Below are positions 1-7,218 of a stretch of DNA of 64,000 nucleotides, piece after piece. The notes under the pieces are model-generated. The model did not search any database. It saw only the letters and a list, made by a program, of their open reading frames with translations, and was not told the origin of the DNA. Source of the DNA: Candidatus Dechloromonas phosphorivorans (lineage in GTDB: Bacteria; Pseudomonadota; Gammaproteobacteria; Burkholderiales; Rhodocyclaceae); the NCBI GenBank assembly GCA_016714975.1, contig JADKBR010000011.1, positions 1 through 64,000 on the forward strand. Reading direction: 5' to 3'. The position numbers and the translations under genes were made by a program. Positions within the stretch are counted from its first letter, which is position 1. Each line of letters begins with the position of its first letter.

Positions 1-528
1 GTTCAGGATAAGGCCACTCTCCGGCAGGCCGTATCCCAGCGTGTTGAGCCGACGCAGCCCGTCAAGGCTGGCTTCTTGAAAAACCCCGTCGCCGCGTTGT
101 TTGTCGTGACGTTCTCTTCAAGATAGCAGGGCAGAGAAGCAGTGATTTCCACCTGCTGTTCGGCCAGAAAATGTGCCAGAGTTTCACAACCACGCCTCGC
201 CGAGAATGGTCAGGTTGCGGCGATCGATGACCCCGCATCCCCATCTCCGTGGCTTCGCTGACCAGACGGCGGAAATGTGGATTCAATTCCGGGAGCGCCG
301 CCAGTCAGGTCCAGCGTCTGAATCTGGTGTTCCGGGAAAATTCCAACAGCAAAGTCATTGTCTCCCAGGTCATTTCCTCGGTTCGCGTCGGGCTTGCCGC
401 CACATGGCAATGGGCGCAGGACTGATTACACGATAACCCAGGTTCGCTTGCAGGGTTTCCAGCTTCCTGCGCTGAATGGCCGGAAAATCCGTATTGACCA
501 GAAGGGGATAGGTGTCACGCATTGCCAT
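1..528 (-). pseudogene. arsS: Decayed arsS-like radical SAM gene (5' portion; runs off left edge)
   Basis: Stitching three minus-strand frames gives a protein typical of the arsenosugar-biosynthesis radical SAM protein ArsS: DTYPLLVNTDFPAIQRRKLE, then LETLQANLGYRCNQSCAHCH with the CxxxCxxC iron-sulfur motif, then TRTEEM, QTLDLTGGAP, PHFRRLVSEATEMGMR, RRNLTIL, and at the window edge LRRLNTLGYGLPESGLILN. The pieces sit in different frames. The first break falls just before the CxxxCxxC cluster near 430, another near 320, and more in 180-70. At least three frameshifts make a functional product unlikely unless the sequence has errors. The likely start codon is at 528 or 522. The family is thought to methylate or adenosylate arsenic for arsenosugars. 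The family call rests on several conserved blocks; the decay is seen directly. Confidence 0.75.
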
Positions 529-671
529 TCTCCAGAGTGTGCTCAATCCCCTAGTCGAACCCAGCCGCCATTCCTTACATCCATGGAGCGCGTGCGTCGG
601 CAGGGTCCGCGCGATTGACCGGAGAATCTTACATCGCCACTGCATGACTGACTCAATGCGCCTCCCTTGTA

Positions 672-701
672 TAGACAGCCACTGGTAATCTTCGCTACAA
701 T
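672..701 (+). promoter_or_regulatory. Putative sigma-70 promoter of tRNA-His
   Basis: TAGACA (672-677) and TACAAT (696-701) are separated by 18 nt and lie 16 nt upstream of the mature tRNA-His 5' end. Spacing and match to consensus fit a housekeeping promoter. No start-site data. Confidence 0.5.
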
Positions 702-717
702 TCGCGCCTTATTTGAT

Positions 718-794
718 GGCGGCTGTAGCTCAGTTGGTAGAGTCCCGGATTGTGATTCCGGTTGTCGCGGGTTCGATCCCCGTCGGTCGCCCCA
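718..794 (+). tRNA. tRNA-His (anticodon GTG)
   Basis: A full cloverleaf can be folded. It has the extra G-1 typical of tRNA-His paired with discriminator C73, D-arm AGCTCAGTTGGTAGAG, anticodon loop ATTGTGATT with GTG, T-loop TTCGATC and an encoded CCA (792-794). The acceptor stem has two G-U type pairs. The gene is the integration site of the adjacent mobile element: its 3' half from 749 onward is repeated at 9521-9566, and the intact copy lies at the left end. Confidence 0.97.
749..794 (+). repeat. attL: 46-bp direct repeat within tRNA-His
   Basis: Bases 749-794 (anticodon loop through CCA) are identical to 9521-9566. The flanks differ at both ends, so this is a clean 46-bp direct repeat. 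It marks the left boundary of the integrated element; tyrosine recombinases commonly use tRNA 3' halves in this way. Confidence 0.93.
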
Positions 795-840
795 AAAAAT
801 CAAGCACTTAGCGGAGTTGCTCCGGTAAGCGAAAACGAAA

Positions 841-862
841 AGTAAGCACATAGTAAGCAGAA
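841..862. repeat. AGTAAGCA pair inside the left end (candidate integrase arm sites)
   Basis: AGTAAGCA occurs at 841-848 and 852-859. The whole 22-bp block is identical to 9373-9394 near the other end. Repeats in the same orientation inside both att ends resemble arm-type binding sites of lambda-family integrases. The role is inferred. Confidence 0.6.
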
Positions 863-891
863 AGCCGGCCCAAGCGCCGGCTTCTTTTTTT
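862..891 (+). terminator. Intrinsic terminator downstream of tRNA-His (element-borne)
   Basis: Stem AAGCCGGC (862-869) / GCCGGCTT (876-883) with a 6-nt loop is followed by CTTTTTTT. It lies inside the element and would end transcription of tRNA-His, whose ancestral terminator is now at 9572-9610. Confidence 0.8.
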
Positions 892-982
892 CGGGGTTCG
901 GCGTCTGAAAGCCCGGCGGGTGGCGGTTCCGGGGCCGCGGTAGGGTGCTTCCGGTATTTCCGAAACACCGCCACGCCAGAAC

Positions 983-1006
983 AAAAAACCGGCCGCGCGG
1001 CCGGTT
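983..1006 (-). terminator. Intrinsic terminator of the element's leftward operon
   Basis: Read on the minus strand, a perfect palindrome AAACCGGCCG/CGGCCGGTTT (986-1005) is followed by TTTTTT (988-983). It starts 5 nt after the stop of the last leftward gene, so it closes the capsid-side operon. Confidence 0.8.
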
Positions 1007-1010
1007 TCGC

Positions 1011-1214
1011 TCAACGTCTAGGCGCCTTTCCTTTGCCGCTGCCGCGCTCCGCCGCCAAAGCATCCAGGCAGCGCAACAGCGTCCAGTTTCCCGTCGCCAT
1101 CGCGGCCGCGCGCGTCCAGGCGGTGCTCGATTCCGCCAGCTTCTCGACGGCGTGCAGGGGTGCCCGGTATCGGTTCGGCATTGCGCCGCCGCCGGCGGCT
1201 TCGGGTGCGCTCAT
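1011..1214 (-). CDS. Unknown 67-aa protein, last gene of element operon
   Basis: I do not recognise this protein. It is basic at the C-terminus (GSGKGKAPRR) and Ala-rich with a short helical core around LHAVEKLAES. Its start overlaps the stop of the upstream 169-aa gene as ATGA (1214-1211), the signature of translational coupling and the main reason to accept such a short ORF. An intrinsic terminator follows directly. Its position downstream of the capsid gene suggests a morphogenesis, decoration or helper-interference role, but that is inference only. Confidence 0.6.
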   Translation of the reverse strand: MSAPEAAGGGAMPNRYRAPLHAVEKLAESSTAWTRAAAMATGNWTLLRCLDALAAERGSGKGKAPRR

Positions 1215-1720
1215 GCGTCAGGCGTCAGCGCGTCTTCATGCAACTGGAAGCTCTCGACGATGTCGCCGGCGCCGTTCCTCTTGACCTTGGTAACAGTCGT
1301 TCGGGGTGCCTGCCCGACGATCTGCACGGGGATCGGCGCGGTTGTGCCGGTCGGCTTGCCGTCGCGGCGGCCGGGCTTTGGATTGAAATCCAGCTTCATG
1401 CCGTCGAGGCCAGCCGAGACGGCAATCAGCAGCGCGCTCAGGCCGATCCAGTCGCGAGCGGCGACCAGGCGGTTGCAGTCGATGGCAAGCTGCGTTGCGG
1501 ATCGGTTTAATACCGTTTGCGTCTGCTTGTCGGCGCACTTGAACTGCACGCGCTTGGCCTGTGCATCGCCGACCAGGCGCAGCGCTTCCGAGACTGCACC
1601 GATAAACGGCCCTTGCTGCGCGGTGCCGACATCGCGGATCAGGTCGCGGAACACGGGCAGCGTCGGGCGTCCGGCTTTCAGTTCTTCATGCAGGCGCGTG
1701 GCGCCTAGATTGTTGGTCAT
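1211..1720 (-). CDS. Unknown 169-aa protein downstream of the capsid gene
   Basis: Family not recognised. There is no membrane segment or signal peptide. The N-terminal half is helical (residues about 5-110). The C-terminal third contains a basic, Pro-rich linker (FNPKPGRRDGKPTGTTAPIP), then a beta-like VGQAPRTTVTKVKRNGAGD and an acidic tail. A good ribosome site, AAAAGGAAAA, precedes ATG 1720. It sits 140 nt after the capsid stop and is coupled by ATGA to the 67-aa gene. Candidate head-completion, scaffold or accessory satellite protein; the function is open. Confidence 0.6.
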   Translation of the reverse strand: MTNNLGATRLHEELKAGRPTLPVFRDLIRDVGTAQQGPFIGAVSEALRLVGDAQAKRVQFKCADKQTQTVLNRSATQLAIDCNRLVAARDWIGLSALLIAVSAGLDGMKLDFNPKPGRRDGKPTGTTAPIPVQIVGQAPRTTVTKVKRNGAGDIVESFQLHEDALTPDA

Positions 1721-1860
1721 GTCCTGTTTTCCTTTTCGAGAGGTTGCCCCGTGGCACGCTGGAGCTACGCGCCCGGAGAGGCACCGCTGGCAACGTCTGG
1801 CGCAATTGCCGGCCCGGTGCGGCGCTTGTTCGCCAGAGCGGCGCCGCTATTCCCACTTCA

Positions 1861-3117
1861 TCAAGCAATGATCGCGTCGTCCATCTTTGCGAAGGCTGCA
1901 GGCACCAGGGCGGCGACGCCGGCATGCAGCGCGGCAACGATGCGAATCTTGCCGGAGCTTGCCAGGGTGACGCGGTCGACAGTGAGGTCGATTCCCCCGC
2001 CGTAGATCGCAACCATCAATTGGCTCCAGTCCGAACTAAACAAAACCGACGAACAGATCGCGCCGGAGCTGCCTTTTTCCAAGTTGCTCGGCATGTTGTT
2101 GGTCACGGCGGCGCGATAGCCAAGCAGCGGACGCTCCCCGCCTGCCCATATCTCGTCGCCACCCCAGGCGCGCTGGGTCTGGCGCAGGCGCTTCCGGGTT
2201 TTTGCGTTGACCAGGTAGCCACTGAATTCGGTGTCCGGGCAGTTGCCGGCGCCGGGTCCGTATTCCAGATCGACCAAATGGTCGTAGGCCAGGGCGGAAC
2301 CATTGACGCCACCGACCACATCCGTGACGCTGGCGGTATTGCGGATGCCGACCGGCGCATCGTTACTGCCGTCTCCGTTGACTGCCCCCCATTCCAGCAG
2401 TTCGATCAGGGCGGCGGTCAACTGGCGGGAAATGGCTTGGTCGAGTTCGGGTGTTGCTTGCAGCAGTGCTTGCCTACTGAGGACCATGACCACGGCCGAG
2501 CGCTTCGGCGTGAGCTCGACGCGGGCGGTGGTCTCATTGATCGTGCCGGCGGCGGCTACTTCGGACTTCCAGGCGGCGCTATCGCTGCTGGTAAATCGCG
2601 GGATGGACAAGGTCGACTTTAAGCCGGGCAAGATGGTCGCGCCCATCGCCGCGAGCACGGATGCCTTGCGCAGCGGGTCGGCAGCGCGGGCGCCGTCGAT
2701 GGTCGCGCCTATCAGGTTGCCGGCCTCGCCGGCCGTGCCGGCGTTGAAGTCGCGCAGGGCGATGCCGAGCGGCACATAGAAGCCGTTCGGGATCGTGCCG
2801 GATTTCGTTGTCGCCAGGTTGGACAGGTCGAGCTCCAGGCCGGCGTCGGTCCACTTCTGTTCTGCTTGCGCGCGGATCAGGCGACAGATCGAGTAGGTAC
2901 GGGCATCGCGGCGGGAGTCAAAGCCCAGGGCGGCGTCCGCGCTGCTGGTCGGGCCGGTGTCGCGGGTGCGGGCGGCGATGGCCTCGAAGAACTGTGAGGT
3001 GCTGCCGCCGCGCTTGGCAATGCGAAGGGCGAGCTCTTGGCCTCCAAGATGCGCGAGGAGGTCGCCCATGCGCAAGAGTTCAACCTGGCGGGCGTCGATG
3101 GCGGAAAGTGGTTGCAT
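1861..3117 (-). CDS. HK97-fold phage major capsid protein
   Basis: The 418-aa product has the layout of HK97-type major capsid proteins. An N-terminal helical segment (1-100) resembles a delta/scaffold region. It is followed by IPNGFYVPL (109-117), the conserved LRKASVLAAMGATILPGL block (149-166), AAWKSE (181-186), LTPKRSAVVMVLSRQALLQ (202-220) and GDGSNDAPVGI (248-258). No separate or fused protease is visible. The start at 3117 is preceded by GGAG about 9 nt upstream. It is the only recognisable virion gene in the element, with no portal or terminase nearby. The capsid family call is strong; satellite use is inferred. Confidence 0.88.
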   Translation of the reverse strand: MQPLSAIDARQVELLRMGDLLAHLGGQELALRIAKRGGSTSQFFEAIAARTRDTGPTSSADAALGFDSRRDARTYSICRLIRAQAEQKWTDAGLELDLSNLATTKSGTIPNGFYVPLGIALRDFNAGTAGEAGNLIGATIDGARAADPLRKASVLAAMGATILPGLKSTLSIPRFTSSDSAAWKSEVAAAGTINETTARVELTPKRSAVVMVLSRQALLQATPELDQAISRQLTAALIELLEWGAVNGDGSNDAPVGIRNTASVTDVVGGVNGSALAYDHLVDLEYGPGAGNCPDTEFSGYLVNAKTRKRLRQTQRAWGGDEIWAGGERPLLGYRAAVTNNMPSNLEKGSSGAICSSVLFSSDWSQLMVAIYGGGIDLTVDRVTLASSGKIRIVAALHAGVAALVPAAFAKMDDAIIA

Positions 3118-3195
3118 GGCTGTGACTCCATTGGTTCAGTTAGGGTGCCTGGCCATGATCGCGCGCGGGTAGCCGCTGCCGCTATGTCGTGAAAG

Positions 3196-3585
3196 TCATG
3201 GCAGCGCGCCGGCTTCCAGCCATGTCTGGCGGGCCTTCAGCGCCCTCCAGATCGTTGTCTGTGCCGGCGCGCGCGGGTGGTAGTGATCGATGAGCATGTC
3301 GGCGATGCGCGCGGCGCCGGCAGGCGGTGGATCTTCGCCGGTAATGACCATGCGGACAGCCAGGGCGGTGCTCCAGGTGGTCGGGCCGATGGCGTCGGCG
3401 AGCTCGCATAACAGCCGGTGCGCGCGTGCCGTGCGCACGGTGCGCGGGTCGCAACGGTCAAGGGCTTGCTGCACGCGCTCCATGTTCGCGAGACGGACAA
3501 GGGCAGCGACCTGCTGGCGGATGTCGGAAACGTCGAGCTCGACCTGAGCCAGGCGCAGCAGGGCGACGAACTCAGGCGCCGGCAT
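3196..3585 (-). CDS. Unknown 129-aa element protein
   Basis: Family not recognised. It is an all-helical, Arg/Ala-rich protein without signal or membrane segments; the C-terminal half includes TTWSTALAVRMVITGEDPPP and WRALKARQTWLEAGALP. No clear ribosome site precedes ATG 3585, but the start overlaps the end of an upstream frame (stop at 3572), so it could be translationally coupled or be the 3' part of a frameshifted longer gene. It lies directly upstream of the capsid gene (79-nt gap), a position where head genes often sit. Confidence 0.5.
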   Translation of the reverse strand: MPAPEFVALLRLAQVELDVSDIRQQVAALVRLANMERVQQALDRCDPRTVRTARAHRLLCELADAIGPTTWSTALAVRMVITGEDPPPAGAARIADMLIDHYHPRAPAQTTIWRALKARQTWLEAGALP

Positions 3586-3808
3586 CTGATCGGTGCGGCG
3601 CGGGCGAGGCGGCGATCAGGTCGTCCGGGGGGGGGGGGGGGGCGGTGGCCCCCGCGGCCCACGCGCGCCTGGGGCCCCACGAAAGCGACCGCCTGCGGCT
3701 CCTCCTCTTCGGGCACCGCCGTTGCCCGCTGTCCAGGCCGGGCGCGTTCACGTCGGTTTTGCTGGTGACGTAAGAATTAGGGGGATTTGTCATCATGTAA
3801 TCCGTCAT
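3572..3808 (-). other. Small ORF region disrupted at a 16-nt C tract (minus strand)
   Basis: An ORF starts near 3808 (or ATG 3793) with TNPPNSYVTSKTDVNAPGLD. The most protein-like continuation, VPEEEEPQAVAFVGPQARVG, is in another frame (GTG 3716). After the homopolymer the frame giving DDLIAASPAPHRSDAGA ends at 3572. No single frame reads cleanly through, so either tract length is variable or wrong, or this is a broken gene. A Pro-rich linker would be encoded by the tract itself. I cannot assign a function. Confidence 0.35.
3627..3642. repeat. 16-nt G homopolymer
   Basis: Sixteen consecutive G (C on the coding minus strand) lie inside the small ORF region above. Such tracts are prone to slippage in vivo and to length errors in sequencing; either explains the frame conflict around it. 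Confidence 0.95.
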
Positions 3809-3896
3809 TTCAGTATGTTGAAAACGTGCAGCCTAGAAATATCATGCGCTCGAACTGACCCGCCCCTTGGAAAGCCAGGGAAGGACCCGCTGCGCA

Positions 3897-4091
3897 TCAG
3901 TAGCGCCATTGCTTCAAGCGGTTGCCGAGATACCGCGGGCTGTCCGGTTGCGTCATGATTGCTTGGTCACGAGCGAAGACGTGCATGTTGTTCAGCAGCC
4001 GGCGCAGCGCTTCACGGTCGACGGCCTTGGCATCGAGTAGGCGCAGGGCCTCGGCGGTTGAGGTGGCGATGTATTGAAAATGGTAGCTCAT
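3897..4091 (-). CDS. Unknown 64-aa element protein
   Basis: Not recognised. It is a compact helical protein with a conserved-looking core (STAEALRLLDAKAVDREALR) and an aromatic, basic C-terminus ending KQWRY. A good ribosome site (GAAAGGAAACAAGC before ATG 4091) supports it. It stands alone between the candidate origin region and the capsid-side genes, 415 nt downstream of the helicase stop, and could be the first gene of the late operon. Confidence 0.6.
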   Translation of the reverse strand: MSYHFQYIATSTAEALRLLDAKAVDREALRRLLNNMHVFARDQAIMTQPDSPRYLGNRLKQWRY

Positions 4092-4363
4092 GCTTGTTTC
4101 CTTTCAATGATTGCGTGCGGTGCGTGTTCCACGGCCCATAGAAGCGATGCGCAGCTGCGCATGGATGCGATCAACGGGAGGCGCTTATTTGAAGTCGCTC
4201 CGGGTCCTTGATGGCGCTTGCCATGCGGGTAACGAAACGGCGCGACATAGCGCTAGGCTGTGAACATTCGCGATAGTTAATATACGGACGCCGGGAGCGG
4301 TGCCCGTACTCCCGAAAATCCCCGAAACTCCCCTAAGCGGGGTTTCCCGGTTGCTTTTCACAA

Positions 4364-4505
4364 TGTGCCGCCTCCTCGATTTCATGTCATCGCATCGGCA
4401 CGGCACACGGCACACATCTAAAGATGTGTGTGCCGTTTGTGCCGGTTGAACCGCCTTGCGAACGGCACAATGTGCCGGCTTTGTGCCGGCTTGTGCCGTG
4501 TGCCG
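4364..4505. other. Iteron-like TGTGCCG cluster: candidate replication origin
   Basis: The 7-mer TGTGCCG occurs at 4364, 4429, 4438, 4471, 4482, 4492 and 4499, and its complement CGGCACA at 4401, 4408 and 4463: ten copies in 142 bp. Part of the cluster forms an imperfect inverted repeat around 4407-4436 centred on ATCTAAAGAT. It abuts the 3' end of the RepA-like helicase gene, as expected for an iteron-bound initiator/helicase system. The rest of the gap 4092-4363 has no gene; it contains a CCCCTAAGCGGGG hairpin at about 4331-4343. The repeats are seen directly; origin function is inferred. Confidence 0.6.
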
Positions 4506-4506
4506 T

Positions 4507-5724
4507 TCAGAAGTCGTCAGCATCGTTTTTCCGCTTTTCAGATGCGACGAGAAGGCGGGCAGAGACAAGGCCCGGATCATCGGCGCGGCAGGAATAGACA
4601 TCGCTGTCGACCGTCAGCTTGCCCAGGGTGGCCAGGTCGTTGCGCACCCGATGAAACGCCACTTTCTTCGCGTGTTGATTGTCCGCAGTGCTCACCCGGT
4701 AGAACTCGGCTCGCCAGTCGTCAAGATGCACGCCGAACCGCTCGCCGGCCTCGCTGCCGTGCGCTGCGGCGGCCCGGTAGAACGATTCCATCCCGGCATG
4801 CTGTGCAGGTGTCAGGCGTTTTTCCCGTTGCGGCCCGGCCTCGGCACGGATCAACACGGCCGACGACTGAAAGCCGCCCTTGCCGTCCGGCCAATCGAGC
4901 GGCGTATGGTCAAGCTCAAACCACATGGCCGCCGGCGGCTCGGCTTCCTTCGCTTTGGTGCAGGTCAACTCCCGGCGGCCGTCCGCCTGTTTTGTCAGCA
5001 TGTATTCATGATCCATGGCGGCCCGCAGCGAAGACGATCCACGCCCCCGCCCGGCCTCGGCATGGCCCGAATGGTGCACGATCAGCACGGCGGCCCCGAA
5101 GTCGGCTCGCATGGCGTCCACGGCTTGCAGGAACAGCGCCATGTCGCTGGCGTTGTTCTCGTCGCCGTCGCCCAGGTTGCGGTGCAAGGTGTCGACCACG
5201 ATCAGCGCCGGCTTGCCGTGGGTAGATTGCAGCGCCCGCACAGCCTCGATAACCGCCTGAGCGTTGCCGGCATCCATCAAGGCGGCCGGTTGCCGGGAAA
5301 AGAACAGCGGCGCGGCACTCAGGCTCTTGCCGGTGTGGATTTCCCACGCCCGCAGGCGGCGCTTGAATCCCGCGAAGCCCTCGCCGGCGATGTAGAACAC
5401 GGCGCCCGCTGCCGTCGCCTTGCCGTGCCAGGCGCGGCCGGCGGCGATGCACGCGGCCCAATCCATTACCAGGAAAGACTTCCCGCAGCCGCTCGCCCCG
5501 AATACCTGCACAAGCGTGCCGGCCTCGATCATGTCCTCGATCAGCCACACGGGCGGCGCATGGTCAGCAAGTAGCTCAGCGACGTGCGCAAAATGGAAAG
5601 CCGGTTTCTCGAAACGGCGGCCGGCGGCTTCCGGCTTTAGTTTCACGTCGGCCGGTTCCTGCGGTTCGCCCCCAAGTGTGGCCAGAAAGGCCAGGTCATC
5701 GGCGGCCATGGCTTCATGCAGCAT
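4507..5724 (-). CDS. RepA-like hexameric replicative helicase (AAA_25 ATPase)
   Basis: The product is 405 aa. A Walker A motif GASGCGKS lies near residue 80, in FGASGCGKSFLVMDWA, and Walker B ALIVVDTLHR near residue 175. VLIVHHSGH and GSSSLRAAMDHEYML motifs follow, as in RepA/RSF1010-type and satellite-borne helicases. The start is set at ATG 5724 because GGGAGG lies 7 nt upstream; the frame opens further to TTG 5742. It overlaps the primase end by 11 nt. With the upstream primase and the adjacent iteron cluster it forms a compact replication module. A mobilisation or plasmid origin for the module is possible. Confidence 0.85.
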   Translation of the reverse strand: MLHEAMAADDLAFLATLGGEPQEPADVKLKPEAAGRRFEKPAFHFAHVAELLADHAPPVWLIEDMIEAGTLVQVFGASGCGKSFLVMDWAACIAAGRAWHGKATAAGAVFYIAGEGFAGFKRRLRAWEIHTGKSLSAAPLFFSRQPAALMDAGNAQAVIEAVRALQSTHGKPALIVVDTLHRNLGDGDENNASDMALFLQAVDAMRADFGAAVLIVHHSGHAEAGRGRGSSSLRAAMDHEYMLTKQADGRRELTCTKAKEAEPPAAMWFELDHTPLDWPDGKGGFQSSAVLIRAEAGPQREKRLTPAQHAGMESFYRAAAAHGSEAGERFGVHLDDWRAEFYRVSTADNQHAKKVAFHRVRNDLATLGKLTVDSDVYSCRADDPGLVSARLLVASEKRKNDADDF

Positions 5725-6730
5725 GGCGCGCCTCCCGTGCAATCAGTTCCTCGTTCCAGTCCTTGAACGGCGCGGCCGGCGTGCATATCCACACCTTGCG
5801 CCCTTCGCCGTGCATCCGTTCAGCCAGGGCATGCGCGGCGCGTTGTCCGGCCGGGTCGGCATCCGCGCCGATGTAGACGCGGTCGACGTCATCAGGAAGC
5901 CAGATTCCCGGCATCAGCGAGGCCGACAGCGCAGCCCATGCGGGAATATCGGACAGCGCCATCACGGCGGCGGCATCCTCGATTCCTTCCGTAATCCACA
6001 ATCGGCCATCGGTCGGCAGTGCCAGCCGGACGGCGGCCCCGTGCAGCTCGCCGGCCTTCATGATTTTCTTGTTCGGCAGGCCGTCGACCGCGAACTTGCC
6101 GCCATCGGGTTCAAGGTAAATCCGATGCAGCCCGGCCGGCTCGCCATCTGCGCCGATGATGCGGGCAAGCATGGCAGGCGGGCGGCCGATGAATTCCGGC
6201 TCGCCATCGTCGCCTTGTCGCCAGTATGGCAGAGCAGAATGAAAGCGCAGCGCATCGCCACGCTCCGGCAAGGGCAGGCAGCGACGGACCAGGTAGCGCC
6301 CGGCCGAACTGTTCGCCGTGATTGCCTTCGCTTCGTGCCACAGGCGGGCCGCCTTTTCAAGTTGCCGGTGGCAGTCTTCGGCGGGTGCGGGATGTGCCAG
6401 GCGTAACGGCGGCGCAATGCGTCGGGGTTCGCCGTTCCCTGCTTCCATGCCCATCGCCTCGGCAACCATGCGGCAGGCGGTAGAGAAATCGGCCTCAAAC
6501 ACGTGGCGAACGAGGTCAAACCCATCACCCCCGCCGTCGGGATGGCTGCGACAGGAAAACGCTCCCGCGGCGCTGCGGCGGTTGAACTGGAAGCGGTCTC
6601 GCCCTCCGCAGCCAGGGCACGGGCGGTTGCGGCCGTCAATCAAGGCGGGATCGACACCCAGGGCGGCGAGAATGTCAGGCCAGCAACCACGGGCGGCGGT
6701 GCGCACTTCATCGGTGCGGCGCGGGGTCAT
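5714..6730 (-). CDS. Phage/plasmid-type primase with zinc ribbon and Toprim domain
   Basis: The product is 338 aa. The N-terminal zinc-binding motif CPGCGGRDRFQF (C38, C41) continues with C60 and H63 in SCRSHPDGGGDGFDLVR, as in P4-alpha-like and DnaG-like primases. The C-terminal Toprim signature is seen as WITEGIEDAAAVMAL and VYIGADADPAGQRAA. The start is chosen at 6730 because ATG overlaps the stop of the 63-aa ORF as ATGA; a longer frame opens at 6793 without that support. The product would make primers for element replication, working with the helicase encoded immediately downstream. Confidence 0.85.
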   Translation of the reverse strand: MTPRRTDEVRTAARGCWPDILAALGVDPALIDGRNRPCPGCGGRDRFQFNRRSAAGAFSCRSHPDGGGDGFDLVRHVFEADFSTACRMVAEAMGMEAGNGEPRRIAPPLRLAHPAPAEDCHRQLEKAARLWHEAKAITANSSAGRYLVRRCLPLPERGDALRFHSALPYWRQGDDGEPEFIGRPPAMLARIIGADGEPAGLHRIYLEPDGGKFAVDGLPNKKIMKAGELHGAAVRLALPTDGRLWITEGIEDAAAVMALSDIPAWAALSASLMPGIWLPDDVDRVYIGADADPAGQRAAHALAERMHGEGRKVWICTPAAPFKDWNEELIAREARHAA

Positions 6731-6918
6731 AATCCAGCTTTCCGGCCGAAGACGGCGAAAGCCAGCCGGCGCCATGTCTGACAGGTCGCGCATGGTTGCC
6801 AGGCGCGGCAGGTGCAGGCGCAGCGACAGAGCGCTGGTGTGCTAGAATTTCGGTGTGAATTTGCATTTCTAGCCGCCATGCCGGTGCCAGCCGGGGCGGC
6901 TTTTTCTTTGGTGGCCAT
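6727..6918 (-). CDS. Cys-rich 63-aa microprotein, coupled to the primase
   Basis: It starts at ATG 6918 behind AAGGAG at ideal spacing and ends in an ATGA overlap with the primase. It contains six cysteines in 16 residues (CRCACTCRAWQPCATC), suggestive of metal binding. No family is recognised, and codon use cannot be judged at this length. It could be a real regulator or simply a leader peptide that couples translation of the primase. Confidence 0.45.
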   Translation of the reverse strand: MATKEKAAPAGTGMAARNANSHRNSSTPALCRCACTCRAWQPCATCQTWRRLAFAVFGRKAGL

Positions 6919-6928
6919 GTTCGGCTCC

Positions 6929-7144
6929 TTATGAGCCGGACGACGAGCAGCGCGGCGCCGACAGCTTGCGCTCGGCCCATGCGTCGAGACACGATTCCAG
7001 GTAGACCGCGCGCTTGCCGAAACGCTGGTATTCCGGGCCGCCTCCGGTGGTCACCCATTTCTGCAGTGTGTTTTTCGAGACTGTCAGCCCGCGCTGTTCG
7101 GTCAGGTAGAGCGCGGCATCTTCGCGGCTAAGGTAACGTTCCAT
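6929..7144 (-). CDS. AlpA/MerR-type helix-turn-helix regulator
   Basis: The 71-aa product matches the short winged-HTH family used by AlpA and excisionases: YLSREDAALYLTEQ, then the recognition region VSKNTLQKWVTTGGGPEYQR and the wing FGKRAVYLESCLDAWAERK. It has a strong ribosome site (AAGGAG). A 6+6 bp palindrome overlaps that site, suggesting autoregulation. In P4-like satellites such proteins control integrase or excision. It lies upstream of the replication genes, so it may also gate their expression. Confidence 0.8.
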   Translation of the reverse strand: MERYLSREDAALYLTEQRGLTVSKNTLQKWVTTGGGPEYQRFGKRAVYLESCLDAWAERKLSAPRCSSSGS

Positions 7145-7156
7145 TGTGAATAACTC

Positions 7157-7170
7157 CTTGTTGTAACAAG
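7157..7170. promoter_or_regulatory. Palindrome CTTGTTGTAACAAG upstream of the AlpA-like gene
   Basis: Perfect 6-bp arms (CTTGTT/AACAAG) with a 2-nt centre overlap the ribosome site of the HTH gene. It is a candidate operator for the HTH protein or a phage-type repressor. The palindrome is seen directly; binding is inferred. Confidence 0.4.
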
Positions 7171-7218
7171 TTGCTAGTCTCGGTAGTTACCTGAAACGAA
7201 GCACTGCAAGAAAGTGCA

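Noticed and set aside
4364..4505. CRISPR array
   Set aside because: Repeats are 7 bp, irregularly spaced and in both orientations, which fits iterons rather than CRISPR.
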